25,361 nt of DNA from a virus. Location: positions 1 through 25,361 of the IMG/VR virus record IMGVR_UViG_3300037882_000189; one strand, given 5' to 3'. A program made the translations under genes and the position numbers. The notes under the pieces were generated by a model, which saw only the letters and a program-made list of their open reading frames with translations, was not told the origin of the DNA and did not search any database. The stretch's first letter is position 1, and each line of letters begins with the position of its first letter. This document shows positions 6,633 through 12,757 of the stretch, one piece after another.

Positions 6633-6718
6633 TCCATCCATATATAAAAAATAATTACGCCTACAACCACCCAAAAAAATAGTCCTGTAAAAGCCAAGAA
6701 TCCAATTAAAAAGCTCAT
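6629..6718 (-). CDS. Tiny membrane protein (29 aa)
   Basis: A 29-residue ORF, MSFLIGFLAFTGLFFWVVVG then VIIFYIWME, that is almost entirely one transmembrane helix. Its ATG overlaps the stop of the upstream 22-residue ORF (ATGA), and its TGA overlaps the YqaJ ATG (ATGA). AAAGGC lies upstream as a weak ribosome site. The double 4-base overlap and uniform hydrophobicity are unlikely by chance, but expression is not shown. It could be a toxin-like, exclusion or coupling peptide. Confidence 0.6.
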   Translation of the reverse strand: MSFLIGFLAFTGLFFWVVVGVIIFYIWME

Positions 6719-6783
6719 TTCTTTGCCTTTCTAGCAGCTATTTCTCGTTGAAGAATGTGCCAAAAAATTGATTTAATAATCAC
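6715..6783 (-). CDS. Tiny basic ORF with GTG start (22 aa), tentative
   Basis: The frame MIIKSIFWHILQREIAARKA-KK starts at a GTG that overlaps the annealing-protein TGA (GTGA). It ends in a TGA overlapping the next ATG. GGAG lies about 5 bases upstream. The peptide would be a short amphipathic basic helix. It exactly fills the gap between two genes, which is the only evidence for it. It may work only as a translational bridge. Confidence 0.42.
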   Translation of the reverse strand: MIIKSIFWHILQREIAARKAKK

Positions 6784-7316
6784 GATAGCTCCACTTTCTT
6801 TAGGTCTTTAGCGTTGGCAATTAACTGGACTGCGTTCTTGTCCTTAGAAACGATTGCATAGGCTTTGCCATAAGCATCTTTTAGCTCTGCCATTGTTTTG
6901 CATAGGTTAATTTGCTCTATCCAAAAGGTTGATGCCTCAGTTAAATCAGGTGTTGGCTCATCAGGCACATCTTCACCAGCGTAAATGTATAGACCTAGAC
7001 CATGTAAGGCGATTGCCTTGGCTAGGCATCGTTGCATAGCCGTATTGACATCCATAGCGTTAGGATTGGATATAGCCTTGTTTTGATGGTTTAAGACAGG
7101 CAACTGAGAAGTCATGGTTTTGCCAAATGCGGTAACCGAGCAAAACACCATCAAGGTATCGCCAAACTGCATTGGGGATTGGTAGTCCCATGTGGCTTTG
7201 GGGTCTAGTTGTAGCAACTGGTCTACTGCCCATGCCCATGACAAGTAGGTAAATTTACCCTTTTTGTCTGTATGCTCGTTTACATTAATCTTGCGTATTT
7301 CGTTATATGTGGTCAT
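6780..7316 (-). CDS. Single-strand annealing protein, DUF1071 (Sak3-like)
   Basis: A 178-residue recombinase of the RAD52-like annealing superfamily. Family signatures are YLSWAWAVDQL (about 24-34) and a central hydrophobic strand region with LPVLNHQNKAI. The most diagnostic block is RCLAKAIALHGLGLYIYAGED in the second half, followed by a more variable C-terminal helical region. It would anneal resected phage ends together with the YqaJ nuclease and SSB-like protein encoded just downstream. ATG 7316 has AAGGAA at good spacing and is preferred over GTG 7319. Family assignment is confident; the activity is inferred. Confidence 0.92.
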   Translation of the reverse strand: MTTYNEIRKINVNEHTDKKGKFTYLSWAWAVDQLLQLDPKATWDYQSPMQFGDTLMVFCSVTAFGKTMTSQLPVLNHQNKAISNPNAMDVNTAMQRCLAKAIALHGLGLYIYAGEDVPDEPTPDLTEASTFWIEQINLCKTMAELKDAYGKAYAIVSKDKNAVQLIANAKDLKKVELS

Positions 7317-7356
7317 CACTTATTCCTTTAAGTTAATAGTTTTTGTTTTTAAGTTT

Positions 7357-7653
7357 CTAGTCGTGTAAAAAACCGGCACTCAAATCTTCTTGAGCATGAT
7401 TTTCTGCAAACTTCTCCATGTAATCGTAAGCCATGCAGAATAGCTTGCGACCTAGTGCTTCGTAGTTAATGGTTGATTGTTTGAGGATGTCCTCAACTGA
7501 TTCGCAATCTGATTTACTGGCTTCTGAGATAGCTTCAGCAAAATGAGCGTATTCAGTAGGGTCATAATCTGCCTTCATAAGCTCTGCAATGCGCTCATTC
7601 AACAAATAGGATTCGTCATCTTCAGGCTCGTAATAGCGGTCATTGTTAATCAT
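7357..7653 (-). CDS. Acidic small protein of unknown function
   Basis: A 98-residue, strongly acidic helical protein beginning MINNDRYYEPEDDESYLLNE. No known domain is recognised. ATG 7653 is preceded by TTAGGTG, and it begins 1 base after the stop of a 26-residue ORF. High Asp/Glu content and lack of membrane segments would fit a protein inhibitor or DNA mimic such as an anti-restriction factor, but that is only a possibility. Confidence 0.68.
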   Translation of the reverse strand: MINNDRYYEPEDDESYLLNERIAELMKADYDPTEYAHFAEAISEASKSDCESVEDILKQSTINYEALGRKLFCMAYDYMEKFAENHAQEDLSAGFLHD

Positions 7654-7654
7654 G

Positions 7655-7735
7655 TTAAACACCTAACGCTAACATCACGCCCAAGATAGCACCTAGAACC
7701 ATTGCGCCAAGAATGTCAAATACTGTAGGTTTCAT
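7655..7735 (-). CDS. Tiny membrane protein (26 aa)
   Basis: A 26-residue ORF beginning MKPTVFDILGAMVLGAILGV, one hydrophobic helix rich in Gly, Leu and Val with a lysine at the N-terminal end. Its ATG directly follows the TAA of the upstream gene, and the next gene begins 1 base after its own stop. It fills an otherwise empty 80-base interval. Function is unknown. It resembles the other tiny hydrophobic ORFs in this genome in size and placement. Confidence 0.58.
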   Translation of the reverse strand: MKPTVFDILGAMVLGAILGVMLALGV

Positions 7736-8032
7736 TTAAGCCACCTCTAGCATTTTGTCTACTAAATAAAAATCGCCACTAATGGTGCTAAAAGGTGTTG
7801 CTCGGTCTGTGTCTAATCCTTCAAATCTTCTGCCTGTTTTCAACAAACCGCCATTGTGTTCATAACCCAAAGCATCTGTAACCTCAAAATAACAGTCATA
7901 GGTTACCCAACCAATTAATGTGCCAAATTTGTCAAACAATGCGGTGTGTTTAGAAAAATAATAGCTAGGGTCTTTAATAAAGCCACCATGGGCTAAAACT
8001 TTGATTGCTTCTTTTAGTTTATATGTTTTCAT
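7736..8032 (-). CDS. First gene of leftward early operon, unknown function
   Basis: A 98-residue protein beginning MKTYKLKEAIKVLAHGGFIK with mixed alpha/beta character (LIGWVTYDCYFEV, GDFYLVDKMLEVA). No domain is recognised. It is the promoter-proximal gene of the leftward early block, 155 bases from the divergent YdaS-like gene. First genes in such operons often encode host-takeover or regulatory proteins, but nothing in the sequence proves this. ATG 8032 has AGGAG at 6-base spacing and is preferred over GTG 8035. Confidence 0.7.
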   Translation of the reverse strand: MKTYKLKEAIKVLAHGGFIKDPSYYFSKHTALFDKFGTLIGWVTYDCYFEVTDALGYEHNGGLLKTGRRFEGLDTDRATPFSTISGDFYLVDKMLEVA

Positions 8033-8062
8033 CACTTACTCCTTTACTGTTGAACTAGATTC

Positions 8063-8089
8063 AGTATACATGAAAATCACACTTATCAA
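8063..8089 (-). promoter_or_regulatory. Candidate leftward early promoter
   Basis: On the minus strand TATACT (8063-8068) is a good -10 box about 30 bases upstream of ATG 8032. TTGATA (8084-8089) lies 15 bases further upstream, shorter than the ideal 17; TGTTGA gives a 17-base spacer but is a poorer -35. The element overlaps CACTT repeats, as expected if repression acts here. Confidence 0.45.
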
Positions 8090-8104
8090 CACTTTTTATC
8101 ACTT
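8080..8104. repeat. Three CACTT direct repeats at exact 10-bp period (candidate operator)
   Basis: CACTT occurs at 8080, 8090 and 8100 on the plus strand, one helical turn apart, so all copies face the same side of the DNA. An inverted AGTG follows at 8113. The repeats lie in the AT-rich divergent intergenic region (8036-8187) and overlap the leftward promoter elements. Binding by the adjacent YdaS/Cro-like protein is a natural hypothesis; replication-origin iterons are an alternative. Confidence 0.5.
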
Positions 8105-8138
8105 TTTTTATTAGTGCTTTCCCTAATACAAAAAACCT

Positions 8139-8167
8139 TTGCAAATTATACCTATATGCTATATATT
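8139..8167 (+). promoter_or_regulatory. Rightward early promoter
   Basis: TTGCAA (8139-8144) and TATATT (8162-8167) are separated by 17 bases, a good sigma70-type match in an AT-rich tract. Transcription would start near 8174, just ahead of the AAGGAA ribosome site (8178-8183) and ATG 8188, giving a very short leader for the plus-strand operon. Confidence 0.65.
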
Positions 8168-8187
8168 CTGCAAAAGAAAGGAAATAT

Positions 8188-8385
8188 ATGAAACCAACTG
8201 ATTTTTTAAAGTATGAATTTGGGTCTTTAAAGAACCTTGCAGAAAAACTTGAATTAACGCCTAATGCCGTTGTTTTATGGGGTCAAACGCATATTCCGTT
8301 GAAATATGTCAAGGTAATTGAGGAGCTTTCTAACAACAGGCTTACAAAAGAGCAACTACGCCCTGACCTTTTCAAAAAGGACTGA
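8188..8385 (+). CDS. YdaS/Cro-like helix-turn-helix regulator
   Basis: A 65-residue protein matching the YdaS_antitoxin/Cro-like family. A short N-terminal helix is followed by LKNLAEKLELTPNAVVLW (about 14-31), which is the helix-turn-helix. Then come IPLKYVKVIEELSNNRLTKE and the family-typical ending LRPDLF. Such proteins act as small repressors at divergent phage early promoters. It is the first gene of the plus-strand operon, with AAGGAA 4 bases before ATG. No partner CI repressor or integrase is visible, so whether the phage is temperate cannot be decided. The most likely target is the intergenic region immediately upstream. Confidence 0.85.
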   Translation: MKPTDFLKYEFGSLKNLAEKLELTPNAVVLWGQTHIPLKYVKVIEELSNNRLTKEQLRPDLFKKD

Positions 8386-8386
8386 A

Positions 8387-9052
8387 ATGCATTATTACCA
8401 ACATAACATAGGTGATTACCGCAGAGATACATCGCATTTAAGCCTTGTAGAGCATGGTATTTATCGGCAGTTGATGGATAGTTATTACCTTGATGAGCAA
8501 CCTTTATGCGCTGACCTTGCGAAACTTATGCGTTCGCATAGCGTTCGTAGTGCGGATGAACAACAATCGCTTAAAAATGTATTAGCCGACTTCTTTGAAC
8601 TTACAGAAAATGGCTATATTCACAAGCGTTGTGATGAAGTTATTGCTGAATATCATGGTAAATCTGACAAGGCTAGAGCCTCTGCAATGGCTCGTTGGCA
8701 TAGTCAGAATAAGGATGTTGATGCGAACGCATTGCCAACGCAAACCGAACGCAATGCGAATGGTATGCTAACCAATAACCATAAACCAATAACCAATAAC
8801 CAATATACATCTGAGTTTGAGTCTTTTTGGAAGGTCTATGACAAGCCATCAGGTAAGGCTAATGCTTTTAAGATTTGGAAAAGTATTAAGCCTGATACCC
8901 CATTGGTAGAAACCATACTTTTAAAAGCTAACCTACAAGCTAAGAATGTAGAACGCAAGTTCCGTAAGGATGCGGAAAGGTGGTTAAGAGATAAGCGTTG
9001 GGAAGATGAAATTAGTGATGTTCAACAAGTGGAGAAAGTGAAATTTATATGA
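8387..9052 (+). CDS. DUF1376 (YdaU-like) replication-associated protein
   Basis: A 221-residue protein beginning MHYYQHNIGDYRRDTSHLSL, with EHGIYRQLMDSYYLDEQPL: the classic N-terminal DUF1376 winged-helix pattern (about 1-100). A low-complexity Asn/Thr-rich linker follows (about 105-145). The C-terminal segment (FESFWKVYDKPSGKANAFKIW then WLRDKRWEDE) resembles the domain at the end of phage replication-initiation/primosome proteins. It probably binds origin DNA or recruits the helicase encoded two genes later. ATG 8387 begins 1 base after the regulator stop; an earlier in-frame start at 8318 would overlap the regulator and break the conserved N-terminus. Confidence 0.88.
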   Translation: MHYYQHNIGDYRRDTSHLSLVEHGIYRQLMDSYYLDEQPLCADLAKLMRSHSVRSADEQQSLKNVLADFFELTENGYIHKRCDEVIAEYHGKSDKARASAMARWHSQNKDVDANALPTQTERNANGMLTNNHKPITNNQYTSEFESFWKVYDKPSGKANAFKIWKSIKPDTPLVETILLKANLQAKNVERKFRKDAERWLRDKRWEDEISDVQQVEKVKFI

Positions 9053-9336
9053 TTGGTCAAAACGCAATTACCAAAGACTCAAAGGATGTAATCGTAGTAG
9101 TAGGCTTAAACCCTAAATGGTTTGATGGCTTTCACCAAGGCGATATACCCTTGGTTTATACCCAAAAATCAAGACCTAAACCCAATGATTTAGCTATTTT
9201 GAAGGGTAAAAGAGTCCAATTACTCCATGCCAATGGTACGGATGAACTATTTGCAAGTTGGTATGCAGAGATTGTCAATACAATGCCAAGCCAACTTGTA
9301 GCTATGGACTCTGAAGGAGAAATATTTTGCAATTAA
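9049..9336 (+). CDS. Small protein between replication initiator and helicase
   Basis: A 95-residue alpha/beta protein of unknown function. Hydrophobic strands (DVIVVVGLNPKWF; KGKRVQLLHANG) and an FASWYAEIV helix can be seen. The order resembles a small Rossmann- or toprim-like fold, but no nucleotide-binding motif is evident. ATG overlaps the DUF1376 stop (ATGA), and the C-terminal end overlaps the helicase start by 10 bases, so all three are coupled. A helicase loader or primase accessory role is plausible from position alone. Confidence 0.7.
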   Translation: MIGQNAITKDSKDVIVVVGLNPKWFDGFHQGDIPLVYTQKSRPKPNDLAILKGKRVQLLHANGTDELFASWYAEIVNTMPSQLVAMDSEGEIFCN

Positions 9337-10235
9337 CTGAGGATATTGATTTTGACCTATACAAGGAAACGGAAGTTATCCGTAACCGAGTCAGGGAAAA
9401 GTCAGAATTTACCGATGAAATCAACCATTACTTTGCCACTAGAGCGCATGGGATTGATGGTGACAAACTGCCTTTTGAAAAAACTAAGCAACTGATTGGT
9501 TTTAGGAAAGCAGAAGTTAGTATTTGGGCAGGAGAAAATGGTTCAGGTAAGTCAATGTTGCTAGGTCAGTTGAAATTAGGACTATTGGCTCAGGACAAAA
9601 AAGTGCTTACCGCAAGTCTTGAAATGCAACCATATAAGACCCTTGCTCGTATGGCTAGACAAGCAACTGGCAATCCAATGCCTTCTAGAAGCGATATAGA
9701 GGCGTTTTCAGCGTGGAAAATGGATAGGGGATACCTGTATGACCATGTAGGTCGTTTAGAGCCTTGGCAAGCCGTTGCGTTGTGTCGGTATTCTGCCAAA
9801 GAATTAGGCATTGAGCATCTGATTATTGACTCCATGATGAAGTGCGTTAGAGGAGAAGATGATTACAACGGACAAAAAGACTTTGTAGATGCCCTATGTG
9901 ATGTAGCCAAAGAAACCAATTTGCATATCCATTTGGTTCACCACCTTAGAAAATCAGGGGAAGGTGACAGAATTGCCGAGAAAAAGGACATTAAAGGGTC
10001 AGGAATCATTACCGACCTTGTAGACAATGTGTTTTTGATAGCTAGAAATCGTAAAAAAGAGAAGGAAACAGAGATTAATTTGCTTCCTGACAATACCAAG
10101 CCTGATACCTTTTTGGTGTGTGCAAAGCAACGAAATGGTGAATGGGAAGGTACTTTAGGGTTTTGGTATGACAGGCGTAGCCAACTTTTTACTGAAGAAT
10201 ATGGCATGGGCATCACTAACTTCTTGGAGATGTAG
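9327..10235 (+). CDS. DnaB/Twinkle-like replicative DNA helicase (SF4 RecA core)
   Basis: A 302-residue hexameric-type helicase reduced to the RecA-like motor. Walker A is GENGSGKS (69-76), the Walker B strand LIIDS ends at D168, and the H3-like sensor IHLVHHLRKS lies near 201-210, followed by the motif region DIKGSGIITDLVDNVFLI. Cellular DnaB (about 470 residues) has an extra N-terminal domain that is missing here; only about 60 residues precede the motor. The start is TTG 9327, supported by GAAGGAGA ending 6 bases upstream. No primase domain is present, so priming must come from the host or another gene. Confidence 0.93.
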   Translation: MQLTEDIDFDLYKETEVIRNRVREKSEFTDEINHYFATRAHGIDGDKLPFEKTKQLIGFRKAEVSIWAGENGSGKSMLLGQLKLGLLAQDKKVLTASLEMQPYKTLARMARQATGNPMPSRSDIEAFSAWKMDRGYLYDHVGRLEPWQAVALCRYSAKELGIEHLIIDSMMKCVRGEDDYNGQKDFVDALCDVAKETNLHIHLVHHLRKSGEGDRIAEKKDIKGSGIITDLVDNVFLIARNRKKEKETEINLLPDNTKPDTFLVCAKQRNGEWEGTLGFWYDRRSQLFTEEYGMGITNFLEM

Positions 10236-10891
10236 TGCTAGTCCTACCCATAAAAAATGAGGAAAGTTACCCTTGGCTGCTAAATAAGCACTATGCCAAG
10301 CGTATTCCTCAGATTATGTTTGCTTTTGGTCTGTATGAAGATAACCAGTTAGTCGGTGTTTGCACTTATGGCATACCAGCTAGTCCAAGCCTATGTATGG
10401 GGATTTGTGGCAAAGAATATTCAGACAAGGTATTGGAACTTAACAGGGTTTGTTTGATGGATAACACCAAAAATCAGGCTAGTTTCCTAGTGGCTAACTC
10501 TATCAAATTACTGCCAAAACCGACCATAGTGGTGTCCTATGCCGATACTGGCAAGGGTCATGTAGGGTATGTCTATCAGGCTACCAATTTCCTTTATACA
10601 GGGCTTTCTGCTAACCGAGTGGATTGGACTGTTAAGGGTTTAGAGCATAAGCACTCTAAGACTCTATCGGATGGCATGACCTTGGAATCCATTAAGGAAA
10701 AGTACGGAGATGATTTTTACTATACGGAGCGCAGTAGAAAGCATAGATATATCTATTTTCATGGTGATAAACGCCAAAAAAAGACCATGAATAGTTTGTT
10801 GAAATATGAAGTAGAACCCTACCCTAAAGGCGATTCGCAGAAATACGACTCAGGCGATAAGGTAGAAACACAAGGATTGTTGTTCGGATAA
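10235..10891 (+). CDS. Mom-like DNA-modification GNAT acyltransferase
   Basis: A 218-residue protein with a GNAT-like core resembling phage Mu Mom, which adds a carbamoylmethyl group to adenines and blocks many restriction enzymes. Recognisable segments are FGLYEDNQLVGVCTYG (about 31-46), LELNRVCL (67-74), and PTIVVSYADTGKGHVGYVYQ (about 96-115) followed by ATNFLYTG, the region typical of Mom-type proteins. The charged C-terminus (RSRKHRYIYF) would suit DNA binding. It starts with GTG overlapping the helicase TAG (TAGTG). Family membership is likely; the chemistry on DNA is inferred from Mu Mom. Confidence 0.8.
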   Translation: MLVLPIKNEESYPWLLNKHYAKRIPQIMFAFGLYEDNQLVGVCTYGIPASPSLCMGICGKEYSDKVLELNRVCLMDNTKNQASFLVANSIKLLPKPTIVVSYADTGKGHVGYVYQATNFLYTGLSANRVDWTVKGLEHKHSKTLSDGMTLESIKEKYGDDFYYTERSRKHRYIYFHGDKRQKKTMNSLLKYEVEPYPKGDSQKYDSGDKVETQGLLFG

Positions 10892-10900
10892 GGAGAAGTG

Positions 10901-11239
10901 ATGGAAGATATTGACCCAAACAAAGCAGTAGATTTTTTACTCAAAAACGCTAAATTATTTGCTAAGGCAAAATCAGAGCGCATTTACTTGGAGGAGTTTC
11001 GCAAGTCAAAGAAAGCCCTACTTATGCAAGAAGCGTTCATGGTTGGCGTAGAAACAATGGCAGCTCAGGAGCGTGATGCCTACGCTAGGACTGAGTATCA
11101 GGAGTTGTTGAAGGGTCTTAAAGAGGCAGTAGAAATAGAAGAAAAGCTCAAATTTCAGCTAATTGGCGCTCAGTTAAGGGTTGATATTTGGCGTACTAAT
11201 CAAGCAAACAATCGTTTTATTGAAAAATCAACAGTTTAG
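10901..11239 (+). CDS. Conserved helical phage protein (112 aa)
   Basis: A helical, charged protein beginning MEDIDPNKAVDFLLKNAKLF and containing AKSERIYLEEFRKSKKALLM, AQERDAYA and EIEEKLKFQLIGAQLRVDIWR. The pattern is one I recognise from early regions of several unrelated phages; no function is established. Coiled coil is likely over about 20-45 and 65-105. AGGAGA sits 5 bases before ATG 10901, which is preferred over the GTG at 10898. It follows the Mom-like gene by 9 bases and belongs to the same operon. Confidence 0.78.
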   Translation: MEDIDPNKAVDFLLKNAKLFAKAKSERIYLEEFRKSKKALLMQEAFMVGVETMAAQERDAYARTEYQELLKGLKEAVEIEEKLKFQLIGAQLRVDIWRTNQANNRFIEKSTV

Positions 11240-11247
11240 GAGAAAAC

Positions 11248-11511
11248 ATGGCAACTTTTACATTGTCTGAGTTAGAGCATGGCATCCCTTTTTATGGGAT
11301 TTACAAGGAAGAAGATGGTTCATTGACTATTAATGTGGAGCAAACTATGGAAAATGACAAATTAGCAATAGCACCAAAAAGCACTTTTAAATATTCATCA
11401 GGTAGTGATGTTCAAAAGATTTGGAAAGCGTATGGATGGGTTGCGCCTTCAACAGTCCGTAATGACTACCTGTTTAAAGCCAATAGGATAGCTTCAGGTT
11501 TAAGTAAATGA
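11248..11511 (+). CDS. Small protein of unknown function, late in plus operon
   Basis: An 87-residue protein beginning MATFTLSELEHGIPFYGIYK. Beta-rich first half (GSLTINVEQT, KSTFKYSSG), then a helical part with VQKIWKAYGWVAPS. The second half mildly resembles small DNA-binding modules (KAYGWVAPSTVRNDYL), but no family is recognised. AGGAGA is well placed before the ATG, 8 bases after the previous stop. Its TGA overlaps the start of the following tiny ORF (ATGA). Confidence 0.7.
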   Translation: MATFTLSELEHGIPFYGIYKEEDGSLTINVEQTMENDKLAIAPKSTFKYSSGSDVQKIWKAYGWVAPSTVRNDYLFKANRIASGLSK

Positions 11512-11597
11512 GTGGAGATGAGTGCATGGTATTTGCATCCCTAGTAATTCTAGGGTTCATTGCCGTTGCACTCTATCTTTTAAGCAAGAATGTCTAA
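11508..11597 (+). CDS. Tiny membrane protein at the end of the plus operon (29 aa)
   Basis: A 29-residue ORF, MSGDECMVFASLVILGFIAV then ALYLLSKNV, with one clear transmembrane helix. The ATG overlaps the preceding TGA, and GGAG in the preceding codons is near an internal ATG at residue 7. Its last 18 bases overlap the 3' end of the oppositely transcribed endolysin gene. Function is unknown; coupling and hydrophobicity support a real gene. Confidence 0.55.
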   Translation: MSGDECMVFASLVILGFIAVALYLLSKNV

Positions 11598-12167
11598 AAC
11601 CTTATTAATCTTGGCTTTTCTATCCTCTAGTCCAATAGTGCCACCATTAATTCTCTTGGTCATGGTTTCAATATCCATGATGTCTGCGTATTGATTTAGG
11701 TTTCTTTTGTTGTAATACCAACCAGCGGACAAAGCAGCGCATTTAGGCTCTTGTAGAAGCTCAGGATTGGCTATTAAATCTACGCCAATACCATCAGAGC
11801 AGTTTTTATAGTTCTCTTTGCCGGTAAGTTGAAAAATGCCTCTGCCTCTGTATTTCCAACCATCGCCATCTTCAGTATTGCCCATGCGACCTGAATAGAC
11901 CTTATTGGCTATCTTTTCAGGATTACGCTCATACTTTTCTGCGGTGTCCATATCAGGGAATCGACTTGGCCAGGTAGCCATAAGACCTTTAGCGGAATAA
12001 TTTAAATTCTCAACCATGTGCTTAAAGCCACCTGACTCATGCATTGCCTGACCAATAAAGCAAGCCTGTCTTTTAGGGGTATTGATGTCGTACTTTTCAA
12101 ATGTTTCTAGTAAAGGTTCTAGCCACTTTCCTTCAATGCCTAATGCTAATAACTGAGATTCAATCAT
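11580..12167 (-). CDS. Endolysin, GH19 chitinase-like muramidase
   Basis: A 195-residue peptidoglycan hydrolase. GH19 features are FIGQAMHESGGFKHMVENLNYS (catalytic E44 in HESGGF), AEKYERNPEKIANKVYSGRMGN, then GDGWKYRGRGIFQLTGKENY and the helix AALSAGWYYNKRNLNQYAD. No signal peptide or cell-wall-binding domain is present, so export relies on the holin, and the length matches single-domain phage lysins. Its ATG overlaps the stop of the membrane-anchored protein (ATGA). It is the last gene of the lysis cassette and meets the plus-strand operon head-on with an 18-base overlap. Confidence 0.93.
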   Translation of the reverse strand: MIESQLLALGIEGKWLEPLLETFEKYDINTPKRQACFIGQAMHESGGFKHMVENLNYSAKGLMATWPSRFPDMDTAEKYERNPEKIANKVYSGRMGNTEDGDGWKYRGRGIFQLTGKENYKNCSDGIGVDLIANPELLQEPKCAALSAGWYYNKRNLNQYADIMDIETMTKRINGGTIGLEDRKAKINKVLDILA

Positions 12168-12757
12168 GGTTTCCTCATCATCATGTTGGAGGCAATAGAC
12201 ATCATGTCTTGCACTTTGTTAATATTTTCAGGTGGTGTTTTCCATCCGACTGTTAGCTGTCCAGCGAATAGCCCCGGAGTAGTAGGCATACTAGAACGGC
12301 AAAGGAATGTAGCCCCTTGTTGTAAATACCAAAAGCCAATTAAAGATTGCGCTCTTGTGTAGTTTCCACAAGGAATAGAGCCACCATAAAGACTTAAAAG
12401 GTCTGCGTTGTTTTCTTGATTGGCAGATAGCATCCCAACATCAATACCATCATGGGTCTTATCTCTGCCTTCTTTGGTATAGGCTCTGACTAGGACTCTA
12501 GTGCCTAGCATGATGTCTACTTCAAATATAGCTACTATGTCAGCGTTAAGTTCTTTGATTATGAATTTGGCTACATCATCGCTTTTAGATACATCTATGC
12601 GTGGTAGTGACTTGTTTTTATCGTATGCAGATAGCAAAAACGACTGATTGGTGTAAATAAAGTGACCACTAAAAGCCAGTACCGCCATTACTACAATAGC
12701 AAACAACTTAAACGGACTTTGAACATACTCAAGAATCTGAGGTACTAAATCTTTCAT
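12164..12757 (-). CDS. Single-pass membrane-anchored protein in lysis cassette
   Basis: A 197-residue protein with one N-terminal membrane helix (FKLFAIVVMAVLAFSGHFIY, about 17-36) and a large domain outside. Cysteines in SIPCGN and TFLCRSS could pair in the periplasm. The C-terminus is methionine-rich (MMSIASNMMM). It lies between holin and endolysin with ATGA overlaps at both ends, so a lysis-linked role such as spanin or holin regulator is reasonable. It lacks the long coiled coil of Rz-type i-spanins, which argues against a classical spanin. Confidence 0.75.
   Translation of the reverse strand: MKDLVPQILEYVQSPFKLFAIVVMAVLAFSGHFIYTNQSFLLSAYDKNKSLPRIDVSKSDDVAKFIIKELNADIVAIFEVDIMLGTRVLVRAYTKEGRDKTHDGIDVGMLSANQENNADLLSLYGGSIPCGNYTRAQSLIGFWYLQQGATFLCRSSMPTTPGLFAGQLTVGWKTPPENINKVQDMMSIASNMMMRKP

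Noticed and set aside
8188-8385. Toxin-antitoxin pair including the YdaS-like protein
   Set aside because: The next gene is a DUF1376 replication protein and no YdaT-like toxin is present, so a Cro-type regulator is the simpler reading.
9590-10216. Minus-strand frames opposite the helicase
   Set aside because: The helicase on the plus strand has all motifs and coupled neighbours; the reverse frames have none.
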